From the NCBI GenBank assembly GCA_964627045.1, contig CAZVIK010000071.1, forward strand, positions 1 through 17,565: a stretch of DNA of 17,565 nt, read 5' to 3'. This stretch comes from CAZVIK01 sp964627045 (GTDB lineage: Bacteria > Acidobacteriota > Terriglobia > Bryobacterales > Bryobacteraceae). The notes under the pieces are model-generated. The model saw nothing but the letters and a program-made list of their open reading frames with translations. It was not told the DNA's origin and made no database searches. Positions 7,409 through 14,900 of the stretch are shown here, in pieces; positions within the stretch are counted from its first letter, which is position 1, and every line of letters begins with the position of its first letter. The translations under genes were made by a program, and so were the position numbers.

Positions 7409-9259
7409 ATGCTCAACCTCTGGGTGATTCCAGCGCTCCCGCTATGCGGCTTCCTGCTGAACGGCCTCCTGGGCCGGCGGCTGCACCGGAGCTTCGTCAA
7501 CTGGATCGCCGTGGGCACGGTGCTCGGCTCGTTCCTGTGGGTGCTGAACTGCCTGCTGACGCTGGGCGCCATCGAGCACCCGCACGTCGAGCGGTACTTC
7601 ACCTGGTTTCAGAGCGGAGAACTCCGGGTCGGGTTCGATCTGGTCCTGGACCGTCTGACGGCCGTGATGCTGCTGGTGGTGACGGGCGTCGGGCTGCTGA
7701 TCCATATCTACGCCACCAGCTACATGGCGCACGAGGGCGGCTACTACCGGTTCTTCGCCTACCTGAACCTGTTCATGTTTTTCATGCTGTTGCTGGTGCT
7801 GGCGGGCAACTTCCTGGTGATGTTCGTGGGGTGGGAAGGCGTGGGGCTGTGCAGCTACCTGCTGATCGGCTTCTACTTCCTGAAGAAGAGCGCCACGACA
7901 GCCGGCAACAAGGCGTTCATCGTCAACCGCATCGGCGATTTCGGGTTCTCGCTGGCGGTGTTTCTGATCTTCCGGACCTTCGGTTCGCTGGATTTCCAGA
8001 CCGTTCTGGCCGCGGCCGACAAACGGCCGGTGGAAATCTCGGCGGGAATCCTGACGGCGATCGGGCTGTTGCTGCTGGTGGGAGCGACGGGCAAGTCGGC
8101 GCAGATTCCGCTGTATGTGTGGCTCCCGGACGCCATGGAAGGTCCGACGCCGGTTTCGGCGTTGATCCACGCGGCCACGATGGTGACGGCCGGCGTTTAC
8201 ATGGTGGCGCGCTGCGCGCCCATCTACGAGCATGCCCCGCATGCGCTGGAGGTGGTGGCGCTGGTGGGGCTGGCGACGGCGTTTTTCTCGGCGACGATCG
8301 GGCTGGTGCAGACCGATATCAAAAAGGTCTTCGCGTATTCCACGGTCTCGCAGCTCGGCTACATGTTTTTGGGGTTGGGGTCGGGCGCCTACGCGGCGGG
8401 GATCTTTCACCTGGTGACGCACGCGTTTTTCAAGGCGCTGCTGTTTCTGGGCGCGGGCAGCGTGATTCACGCGCTCGCCGGAGAACAGGATCTGCGCAAC
8501 ATGGGCGGCCTGCGAAAGCGGACGCCGCTGACCTTCGCGACGATGATGTGCGCGGCGCTGGCGATCTCCGGCGTGCCCCCGTTTTCGGGATTTCACAGCA
8601 AGGACGCGATCCTGCTGGCCGCCCACCACCATGCGCCGTGGATGTACTGGGTGGGCGTGTTGACCGCGGCGATGACGGCGTTCTACGTGTTCCGCGCGGT
8701 CTTCCTGGCCTTCTTCGGGGACTACCGGGGACAGGCCCATCCGCACGAATCGCCGCCGGCGATGTCGATTCCGCTGGTGGTTCTGGCGCTGCTGTCCCTG
8801 GCGGGCGGCTACTTCGCCGTTCCCGAGTGGCTGGAGCCGTTGTTCCCCCGCGCCGAGGCGGGGCACGATGCGGCGCTGGTCTACACTTCCGTGGCGGCGG
8901 GATTGGCGGGGATCGCGCTGGCGTGGCTGTTCTACGTGGCGCGCCCGGGCCTGGGCGGCGCGCTCGCGGGGAGACTCGGTGCGCTCTACCGGCTGGTCCT
9001 GAACAAGTATTACGTGGATGAGGTTTACGACGCCGCCGTCGTCCGGCCGATAGTCCTCGGGTCCGATTCGCTGCTGTGGCGAGGCGCCGACGCGGGGCTG
9101 ATCGATGGGGCGGTGAACGGCCTGGGCGCCCGCTGCGTTCGCGCCGGCGGCGTTCTGCGGCGATTTCAGTCCGGGAACATCCGCAGCTACGCCGGTTGGG
9201 TGGTTTGGGGATCGCTGATCGTGGTGGCGGCATTCGTCGTCTTCGGAGGCGGCCGATGA
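7409..9259 (+). CDS. nuoL: NADH-quinone oxidoreductase subunit L (antiporter-like)
   Basis: This is the most distal of the three Mrp-antiporter-like proton-pumping subunits, 616 residues and close to the usual length. Key charged residues are present: Glu143 (FVGWEGVGLCSYLLIGF), Lys229 (GATGKSAQIPLYVWLPDAME), His254 (SALIHAATMVTAGVY), Lys342 (THAFFKALLFL) with His334 and His338, and Lys398 (FSGFHSKDAIL). The C-terminal 100 residues fit the lateral helix and final membrane helix: LNKYYVDEVYD, then an amphipathic stretch, then a hydrophobic end (about 592-613). It starts two bases after nuoK and its stop overlaps the nuoM start. The local ribosome binding site is weak. Confidence 0.96.
   Translation: MLNLWVIPALPLCGFLLNGLLGRRLHRSFVNWIAVGTVLGSFLWVLNCLLTLGAIEHPHVERYFTWFQSGELRVGFDLVLDRLTAVMLLVVTGVGLLIHIYATSYMAHEGGYYRFFAYLNLFMFFMLLLVLAGNFLVMFVGWEGVGLCSYLLIGFYFLKKSATTAGNKAFIVNRIGDFGFSLAVFLIFRTFGSLDFQTVLAAADKRPVEISAGILTAIGLLLLVGATGKSAQIPLYVWLPDAMEGPTPVSALIHAATMVTAGVYMVARCAPIYEHAPHALEVVALVGLATAFFSATIGLVQTDIKKVFAYSTVSQLGYMFLGLGSGAYAAGIFHLVTHAFFKALLFLGAGSVIHALAGEQDLRNMGGLRKRTPLTFATMMCAALAISGVPPFSGFHSKDAILLAAHHHAPWMYWVGVLTAAMTAFYVFRAVFLAFFGDYRGQAHPHESPPAMSIPLVVLALLSLAGGYFAVPEWLEPLFPRAEAGHDAALVYTSVAAGLAGIALAWLFYVARPGLGGALAGRLGALYRLVLNKYYVDEVYDAAVVRPIVLGSDSLLWRGADAGLIDGAVNGLGARCVRAGGVLRRFQSGNIRSYAGWVVWGSLIVVAAFVVFGGGR
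9245..9249 (+). promoter_or_regulatory. Shine-Dalgarno sequence of nuoM
   Basis: GGAGG inside the last codons of nuoL lies six bases before the ATG at 9256. It selects this start over the upstream open frame, which is nuoL read out of frame. Confidence 0.7.
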
Positions 9260-10794
9260 CGCTTCTCAACGTATGCGTAGCCCTTCCGCTGGCGGCGTTT
9301 GCGGCGTTGCTGCTGGTTCCGCGCGGCCGGCCGGAATGGAGCCGCGGGCTGGCGCTGGCCGCTTCCCTGATCATCTTTGTCGCGTCGCTCGGTCTGGCGC
9401 TGCGCTTCGACCGCGCCGCCGAGGGCTTCCAGTTCGTGACCGACGTGCCGTGGATTTCCGCGCCGGCCATCCGCTACCACGTCGGCGTGGACGGGTTGAG
9501 CCTCTGGCTGGTGCTGCTGGGGACGCTGCTGACCCCCATCGCGGTCCTGATCAGTTGGCGATCCGTGGCGACGAGGGTGAAGGAGTTCTACGCGCTCCTC
9601 CTGCTGCTGGAGTTCGGTCTGATTGGCGTCTTCGTCGCGCTGGATCTCTTCTTGTTTTACGTCTTCTGGGAGGTCTCGCTGGTCCCGATGTACTTCCTGA
9701 TCGGGGTCTGGGGCCATGAACGCCGGATCTATGCGGCGGTGAAGTTCTTCCTGTATACGATGGCCGGATCGGTGCTGATGCTGGCGGCGATGATCTATCT
9801 TTACAACGCCACCGGCACGTTCGATTACCAGCGGTTGCTCGGCGACATCGTCGCGGGCCGCCTGGCGCTGAGCGCCACCGAGGAGACGCTGTTGTTCCTG
9901 GCGTTTTTCGTGGCCTTTGCCATCAAGGTCCCGCTGTTTCCGCTGCACACCTGGCTTCCGGACGCGCACGTGGAGGCGCCCACGGCGGGCTCGGTGATGC
10001 TTGCCTCGGTCATGCTGAAAATGGGGTGCTACGGGCTGGTGCGCTTCTGCCTGCCGATGTTCCCCACGGCGGCCGCCGATAACCGGACGTGGATCATCCC
10101 GCTGGCGATCATCGGCATCCTCTACGGCGCGCTGGTGGCGCTGGTGCAGCCCAACATGAAAAAATTGGTGGCCTACTCGTCGGTGAGCCACCTGGGATTC
10201 GTGGTTCTTGGCGTGTTCTCGTTCACCCAAATCGGGATGGATGGGGCGGTGTACCAGATGCTGAACCACGGGATCTCGACCGGCGCGCTGTTCGTGCTGG
10301 TTGGCTACATGTACGAGCGGCGGCACTCGCTGGAGATCGCCGACTTTGGCGGAGCCGCCACGCCCGCGCCGAACCTGGCGGTGGCGTTTCTGATTACCAG
10401 CCTGGCGAGCCTGGGGCTGCCGGCGCTGAACAACTTCGTCGGCGAGTTCCTGGTGCTTCAGGGGGCGGCGCAAGCGAAGTTCGCCTGGGCCGTCTATGCC
10501 GCTATCGGGGTGATCCTTTCGGCGTGCTATCTGCTCTGGCTCTACCAGCGGGTGTTCCAGGGCGAGGCGCCGGAGCGGGTCCGCGCCTGCATGACCGACC
10601 TCGCGCCGCGCGAGTGGGCGGCGATTGTTCCGCTGCTGGCGCTGATGGTGTGGATGGGGGTGGCCGCGCAGACGTTCCTGCCCCCGATCAGCGCCGCCAA
10701 CCGGCCGGTGGTGTCGCGCGTGGAGCAGGGAGCGATCGTGCAGGTCCGCAATGTGGTTCCGCCGCTGCCGCAGGAGGTCCCCGATGCCCGATAA
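9256..10794 (+). CDS. nuoM: NADH-quinone oxidoreductase subunit M (antiporter-like)
   Basis: This is the middle antiporter-like proton pump of complex I, 512 residues with about 14 membrane helices. The residues needed for proton transfer in E. coli are conserved: Glu139 (FYVFWEVSLVPMYFLIG), Lys224 (FAIKVPLFPLHTWLPDAHVEAPT), Lys255 (SVMLKMGCYGL) and Glu397 (NNFVGEFLVL). The motif NMKKLVAYSSVSHLGF is at 300-315 and LNHGISTGALF at 336-346. The ATG overlaps the nuoL stop (ATGA) and is preceded by GGAGG. The 3' end overlaps nuoN by 11 bp. Nothing departs from the family. Confidence 0.96.
   Translation: MTLLNVCVALPLAAFAALLLVPRGRPEWSRGLALAASLIIFVASLGLALRFDRAAEGFQFVTDVPWISAPAIRYHVGVDGLSLWLVLLGTLLTPIAVLISWRSVATRVKEFYALLLLLEFGLIGVFVALDLFLFYVFWEVSLVPMYFLIGVWGHERRIYAAVKFFLYTMAGSVLMLAAMIYLYNATGTFDYQRLLGDIVAGRLALSATEETLLFLAFFVAFAIKVPLFPLHTWLPDAHVEAPTAGSVMLASVMLKMGCYGLVRFCLPMFPTAAADNRTWIIPLAIIGILYGALVALVQPNMKKLVAYSSVSHLGFVVLGVFSFTQIGMDGAVYQMLNHGISTGALFVLVGYMYERRHSLEIADFGGAATPAPNLAVAFLITSLASLGLPALNNFVGEFLVLQGAAQAKFAWAVYAAIGVILSACYLLWLYQRVFQGEAPERVRACMTDLAPREWAAIVPLLALMVWMGVAAQTFLPPISAANRPVVSRVEQGAIVQVRNVVPPLPQEVPDAR
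10772..10777 (+). promoter_or_regulatory. Shine-Dalgarno sequence of nuoN
   Basis: AGGAGG within nuoM lies six bases before the ATG at 10784. This supports that start over the in-frame ATG at 10751, which would extend 33 bases further into nuoM. Confidence 0.8.
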
Positions 10795-12250
10795 CCTGAT
10801 CCCGACGTCGGGCGAGTTGTTCCGCATCCTGCCGGAGACGATTCTGACGGTGGCGGCGACGTTGCTGATGGTGCTCTCGGCCATGGTCAAGGACCGGCGG
10901 CAAAACTACCTTGGCTACGTTTCGGCCTACGCGCTGGTGGCCGCGCTGGCCGCCGCGGCCGCCAACGCGGCAAGTCCCGGGCCGGCCTTCCACGGCATGC
11001 TGCTGGTGGACGGCTACGCGACCTTCTTCCGGGTGCTGGCGATCGCCGTGGGGCTGCTGGCGGCGCTGGGGAGCTTCCGGTACCTGCGCCGCGAAGAGGC
11101 CGATTCGGGCGAATACTACGCGCTGATCCTGTTCAGCGTCGCCGGGCAGTGCCTGATGGCCGCCGCCAACGACCTGATCATTATCTTCATCGGGCTGGAG
11201 ATCAGCTCGATCGCCAGCTACATTCTGGCCGGATACCTGCGCCGTTCGGCGCTCTCGAACGAGGCGGCGCTGAAGTACTTCCTGCTCGGTTCATTCGCCA
11301 CGGCGTTTCTGCTTTTCGGCATCGCGTGGGTTTACGGGATCACGGGCTCGACGGACCTGTTCGAAGTCCGCGGGGCGCTGGCCGGGCCGGGGCCGCTCGG
11401 CTCTACGGTTCTGTTCTCGGTGTCAGCGGCGTTGATCTTCATCGGGTTGGCCTTCAAGGTATCAGCCTGGCCGTTCCAGTCCTGGGCGCCGGACGTGTAC
11501 CAGGGCTCCCCGGCTCCCATCGCCGGGTTTCTTTCGGCAGGGCCCAAGGCGGCGGCTTTCGCGGTCCTGCTTCGGGTGTTTGTGACCGCCTTCGGGCCGA
11601 TGCTGCCGGGCTGGGAGCCGCTGATGTGGCTGGCGGCGCTGATCACGATGGTGATCGGCAATTTCGGCGCGCTGACCCAGACCAACGTGAAGCGGATGCT
11701 GGCCTACAGTTCCATCGCGCATGCGGGCTACGTGCTGGTGGCGGTCACCTCGCACTCCGAAGTGGGGACGGCGGCGGCGATGTTCTACCTGGCGGCCTAC
11801 GCCTTGATGAACCTGGGGGCGTTCTCGGTGGTGGCGCACGTCTGCGGAAAGGGCGAGCGGCACGTGGAAATCCGCGACCTGGCCGGGCTCGGCGAACGGC
11901 AGCCGGTGACCGCGGCGCTGCTGACGGTGTTCCTGCTCTCGCTGATCGGGGTTCCGCTGACGGCCGGGTTCTTCGGGAAGTTCTACATCTTCCGCGCCGC
12001 GCTGCAATCCCAACTGGTGTGGCTGACGGTACTCGGCCTGCTCAATTCGGCTGTCGCCGCGTATTACTACCTGCGGCTCCTGGTGGTGATGTACATGCAG
12101 GAACCGCCGGAGACGGCCACGGACCTGACGCCGCTGGGCGGATCGCTCGGCGCGGCGATCTGGATCTGCGCGCTTGGGACGCTCGTGCTGGGGATCTACC
12201 CGTCGCCCGTGCTGGACTTCGCGGCGCGATCCACGCTGCTAGTCCGCTGA
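10784..12250 (+). CDS. nuoN: NADH-quinone oxidoreductase subunit N (antiporter-like)
   Basis: This is the third antiporter-like proton pump, next to NuoK in the membrane arm. It is 488 residues from the ATG chosen by its AGGAGG. The conserved charged positions are Glu139 (IFIGLEISSIASYIL), Lys225 (GLAFKVSAWPFQSWAPDVYQG), Lys255 (SAGPKAAAFAVLLR) and Lys399 (FFGKFYIFRAAL). NVKRMLAYSSIAHAGY at 301-316 is the family signature of the second half. This is the last nuo gene. Its stop lies two bases from the stop of the opposing HAD gene, so there is no room for a dedicated terminator between them, and I see no convincing hairpin with a U-tract. Confidence 0.96.
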   Translation: MPDNLIPTSGELFRILPETILTVAATLLMVLSAMVKDRRQNYLGYVSAYALVAALAAAAANAASPGPAFHGMLLVDGYATFFRVLAIAVGLLAALGSFRYLRREEADSGEYYALILFSVAGQCLMAAANDLIIIFIGLEISSIASYILAGYLRRSALSNEAALKYFLLGSFATAFLLFGIAWVYGITGSTDLFEVRGALAGPGPLGSTVLFSVSAALIFIGLAFKVSAWPFQSWAPDVYQGSPAPIAGFLSAGPKAAAFAVLLRVFVTAFGPMLPGWEPLMWLAALITMVIGNFGALTQTNVKRMLAYSSIAHAGYVLVAVTSHSEVGTAAAMFYLAAYALMNLGAFSVVAHVCGKGERHVEIRDLAGLGERQPVTAALLTVFLLSLIGVPLTAGFFGKFYIFRAALQSQLVWLTVLGLLNSAVAAYYYLRLLVVMYMQEPPETATDLTPLGGSLGAAIWICALGTLVLGIYPSPVLDFAARSTLLVR

Positions 12251-12252
12251 CC

Positions 12253-12963
12253 CTAGAAGTGCTCGCGTAATTCGGCGAAGCTCTGGATCGTCAGGAGCCT
12301 TCCATCCACCGGGCGGATTTCCTCGCGTTCCAGGGTCCAGGTGTGGGCGTAGGGAATGAACACGGCGCGCAGGCCCGCTTCGAGCGACGGGTTGATGTCG
12401 GACTTAGGCGAGTTCCCGATCATCCACGTGTGCTCGGGATCGAAACGCATCCCGGCCACCAGTTTGCGGTAGGCGGCGGCGTCCTTCTCCTTAACGATGG
12501 CCGTGTGATGGAAGTAGGGCGCGACTCCGGAGCGGTCGATCTTGAGCTTCTGCTCCTCGGGGTGGCCCTTGGTGAAAAGCACGAGGGTGTGGCGTTCGCG
12601 CAGATAGGCCAGGGTTTCCTCGACGCCGTCCATCATCCGGATGGGGTGAAGGTGCAGGCACTCGCCGAAGGACATGACCTTTTCGAGATCGCCCGGCTGG
12701 ACCTCCCGTTCGACCAGGTGCAGGTAGCATTCCTTCAAGTTGCGGGCGAAGTTGGCCGAGCCGTAGCCGTGGAGCTGGTTGTTGACGATTTCGATTTCGT
12801 CGAGGACGGCGCGGATCTGAGCCGGGGTGAGAGACGAATGGTCTAGAAACCCGACGAACTCGTCGAAGGCGTTCTCGAAGTAAATGTTGTTTTCCCAGAG
12901 GGTGTCGTCGGCGTCGATCAACAGGTTGCACCGCCCGCCGCGGGTCTCTTCCGCCGTGCGCAT
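12253..12963 (-). CDS. HAD-family hydrolase
   Basis: This 236-residue protein of the haloacid dehalogenase superfamily is probably a soluble phosphatase, with the substrate not predictable. Motif I is LLIDADDTLWENN, with the predicted nucleophile Asp17 and the acid/base Asp19. Motif II is Thr131 in LVLFTKG. A motif III lysine is likely Lys158 or Lys160 in IVKEKD. Motif IV is GNSPKSDINPSLEAG, with Asp189. The stretch between motifs I and II (about 25-110) is a helical C1-type cap. All four motifs are intact, so the enzyme should be active. The chosen ATG is the last before the shikimate kinase-like gene on the other strand, and no Shine-Dalgarno sequence precedes it. It converges with nuoN and is not part of that operon. 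Confidence 0.88.
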   Translation of the reverse strand: MRTAEETRGGRCNLLIDADDTLWENNIYFENAFDEFVGFLDHSSLTPAQIRAVLDEIEIVNNQLHGYGSANFARNLKECYLHLVEREVQPGDLEKVMSFGECLHLHPIRMMDGVEETLAYLRERHTLVLFTKGHPEEQKLKIDRSGVAPYFHHTAIVKEKDAAAYRKLVAGMRFDPEHTWMIGNSPKSDINPSLEAGLRAVFIPYAHTWTLEREEIRPVDGRLLTIQSFAELREHF

Positions 12964-12992
12964 GCTACCATTATGGCGTTTGCGGCGCGACG
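12964..12992. promoter_or_regulatory. 29-bp divergent intergenic region, possible promoter(s)
   Basis: This is the longest gene-free stretch in the window. It separates the HAD gene (- strand) from the shikimate kinase-like gene (+ strand). On the - strand CATAAT (12975 to 12970) resembles a -10 box and ends six bases before the HAD start codon. That spacing would give a leaderless or nearly leaderless transcript. No good -35 box is visible and neither start has a Shine-Dalgarno sequence. Promoters may also reach into the flanking genes. Confidence 0.3.
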
Positions 12993-13520
12993 ATGATTCT
13001 GAAGCTGAAGCGCACTCCCGGCATTTTCCTGGTTGGATTCACGGGCTGCGGCAAGAGTGTGGTCGGGGCGCGGCTGGCGGGGAAACTGGGGTGGGCCTTC
13101 TGCGACGTGGACACGGTGATTGAGGCCACCGAGGCGAAGAGCGTCGCCGAGATTTTCGACTCCCGCGGGGAGGACGAGTACCGGCGCCTGGAGGCCGAAA
13201 CGATCGCGCAATGCGTGCACCGGGTGCAATCGGGCTCGCCGCTGGTGATCTCGCTGGGCGGCGGCGCGTTCGTGAGGCCCGGCAACGTCGAACTGGTGCG
13301 GAACAACGGCGTCAGCATCTGGCTGGATTGCCCGCTGCCGGCGATCCGGCGGCGGCTGGCGGGAACCGGCGACTGGCCGCTGGCGCGCGACCCCCATCGC
13401 TTCGAGTTGCTTTACTACGCGCGGCGCGAGAGCTTCGCGACGGCGGATTTCCGCGTCGAGATCACCAGCGACGATCCCGAAGACGCGGTCCGCGCCGTGA
13501 TGGGACTGCCGCTGTTCTGA
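12993..13520 (+). CDS. Shikimate kinase-like protein (AroK family), atypical lid
   Basis: This 175-residue P-loop kinase has the shikimate kinase fold. The Walker A motif GFTGCGKS is at 15-22. Asp38 and Asp40 in FCDVDTVIE, Arg64 in DEYRRLE and SLGGGA at 88-92 match the shikimate-binding residues of the family, as does Arg144 by alignment with Arg136 of the Mycobacterium enzyme. The family reaction is ATP-dependent 3-phosphorylation of shikimate for aromatic amino acid synthesis. Two conserved places differ. The lid motif usually written RPLL reads WPLA (128-131), losing the lid arginine, and the usual RRPLY reads RRESF (144-148). No other aro gene is nearby. It could be a diverged but working AroK or a kinase for another small molecule. 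The start lacks a Shine-Dalgarno sequence. It likely forms an operon with the next gene, 12 bp away. Confidence 0.8.
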   Translation: MILKLKRTPGIFLVGFTGCGKSVVGARLAGKLGWAFCDVDTVIEATEAKSVAEIFDSRGEDEYRRLEAETIAQCVHRVQSGSPLVISLGGGAFVRPGNVELVRNNGVSIWLDCPLPAIRRRLAGTGDWPLARDPHRFELLYYARRESFATADFRVEITSDDPEDAVRAVMGLPLF

Positions 13521-13532
13521 GACACTGGGGGC

Positions 13533-14900
13533 ATGCGGGAAAGCCGGCTGCGCCAACAGGCGCTACAGATCTTCCGAGCGGCGCTTCGGGCGTCGGACCC
13601 GGCCGGCGCGGTCCGGCGGCACCTTCGGGTCAGCGGCAAAACGTTGATTGCCGGAACCAGGCGCTATCGCCTGGATTCCTTCGACCGGATTCTGGTCCTG
13701 GGTGCGGGCAAGGCGGGCGCGGCCATGGCGAAGGCCGTCGAGGGGGTGCTGGGGCGTGCCATCCACTCGGGCTATGTGAACGTGAAGTACGGCCACCTGG
13801 CCCGGCTGCGGCGGGTCGAGTTGAACGAGTGCGGCCACCCGGTGCCGGACGACGCCGGCGTTCGGGGTGCGCGACGCATCGCGGAGATGGCCGGCGAGGC
13901 GGGGGCCAGGGACCTTGTGATCTGCCTGTTTTCGGGCGGCGCATCGGCGCTGATGCCGGCCCCGGCGCCTCCCATCCAACTGGCCGAGAAGCAGGAAACG
14001 ACGCGGCTGTTGCTCGCCTCCGGCGCCAACATCCACGAGATCAACGCCGTCCGCAAGCACATCTCGGCGCTCAAGGGCGGACAATTGGCGCGCCTGGCGC
14101 ATCCGGCGACGGTGATCTCACTGCTGCTGTCCGACGTGATCGGCGACGACCTGGACGTAATCGGCTCCGGGCCGACGGCCCCGGACGCCTCCGACTTCCG
14201 GCGGGCGCACGCGGTGCTGGAGAAGTACGCGCTGCTCGACAGGATTCCGGCCGAGGTGCGGCGCCGGATCGAGCGCGGCGTGGCGGGCGAGGTGACCGAC
14301 ACGCCCAAGGCGGACGACCCGGTTTTTGGGCGGGTGCAGAACCAACTGGTCGGCAGCAACGCCCTGGCGGTGGAGGCCGCGGCGGCCGAGGCGCGGCGGC
14401 TCGGCTTCTACCCGCTGGTGTTATCGACAACGATCGAAGGCGAAACGCGGGACGTCGCGCGGATGCACGCGGCGATCGCACAGGAGGTTCTCCGGACCGG
14501 GCGTCCGCACCGCGCGCCGCTCTGCCTGATCTCCGGCGGGGAGACGACGGTGACGCTGAAGGGCGACGGGTTGGGGGGCCGGAACCAGGAGTTCGTGCTG
14601 GCGGCGGCGATGGACCTGGCGGGGCTTCCGGGCGTGGCCGTACTGAGCGGAGGAACCGACGGCACCGACGGCCCCACCGACGCCGCCGGCGCCGCCGCCG
14701 ACGGCTACAGCGTGGAGCGCGCAACGCACGCGGGGATAGACCCGGCGCGGTTCCTGTCGGCCAACGACTCCTATCACTTCTTCGAAAAACTCGGGGACCT
14801 TCTCAAGACAGGGCCGACCAACACCAATGTGATGGACGTACGGCTGTTGCTGATCGGCGCGGTGGCGCGAAACCGGCGCGCTACCGCTTCCGCAAGGTGA
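13533..14900 (+). CDS. Glycerate 2-kinase, MOFRL family
   Basis: This 455-residue protein matches the two-domain class II glycerate kinases (GckA/TtuD type), which convert D-glycerate and ATP to 2-phosphoglycerate in glyoxylate, serine or tartrate metabolism. The N-terminal glycerate kinase domain shows LGAGKA with Lys60, SGGASALMPAP (134-144), INAVRKHISALKGGQLA (170-186) and SDVIGDDLDVIGSGPT (200-215). The C-terminal MOFRL domain shows LISGGETTV (332-340), GGRNQEF (348-354), GTDGTDGPTDAAGA (374-387) and TGPTNTNVMD (426-435). All family motifs are present. It follows the shikimate kinase-like gene by 12 bp; only a G-rich stretch precedes the ATG, with poor spacing. Its last 20 bases overlap the 3' end of the opposing gene. 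It could use hydroxypyruvate-pathway glycerate, but no pathway partner is in view. Confidence 0.92.
   Translation: MRESRLRQQALQIFRAALRASDPAGAVRRHLRVSGKTLIAGTRRYRLDSFDRILVLGAGKAGAAMAKAVEGVLGRAIHSGYVNVKYGHLARLRRVELNECGHPVPDDAGVRGARRIAEMAGEAGARDLVICLFSGGASALMPAPAPPIQLAEKQETTRLLLASGANIHEINAVRKHISALKGGQLARLAHPATVISLLLSDVIGDDLDVIGSGPTAPDASDFRRAHAVLEKYALLDRIPAEVRRRIERGVAGEVTDTPKADDPVFGRVQNQLVGSNALAVEAAAAEARRLGFYPLVLSTTIEGETRDVARMHAAIAQEVLRTGRPHRAPLCLISGGETTVTLKGDGLGGRNQEFVLAAAMDLAGLPGVAVLSGGTDGTDGPTDAAGAAADGYSVERATHAGIDPARFLSANDSYHFFEKLGDLLKTGPTNTNVMDVRLLLIGAVARNRRATASAR

Noticed and set aside
7442..8866. A 474-codon open frame on the minus strand opposite nuoL
   Set aside because: It is rich in Arg, Gln and His with no membrane or domain pattern, as expected for the antisense of a GC-rich membrane protein gene. 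nuoL on the other strand is fully supported.
9187..10890. A 567-codon open frame on the minus strand opposite nuoM
   Set aside because: It has the same low-complexity Arg/Gln/His composition and spans the nuoL/nuoM/nuoN junctions. It is a shadow of coding on the + strand.
12239..12256. A small hairpin (CTAGTC / GAC-CC-TAG) at the nuoN-HAD junction
   Set aside because: The stem has only six pairs with a bulge and no U-tract follows on either strand, so it is not a credible terminator.
12973..12996. A seven-residue leader frame overlapping the shikimate kinase-like start (ATGA)
   Set aside because: It is too short to judge, has no ribosome binding site or regulatory codon pattern, and is likely chance.
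14655..14705. A GAC/GCC-rich repetitive run
   Set aside because: It encodes the conserved GTDGTDGPTDAAGA motif of glycerate kinases followed by alanines. It is explained by protein coding and codon use and is not an independent repeat.
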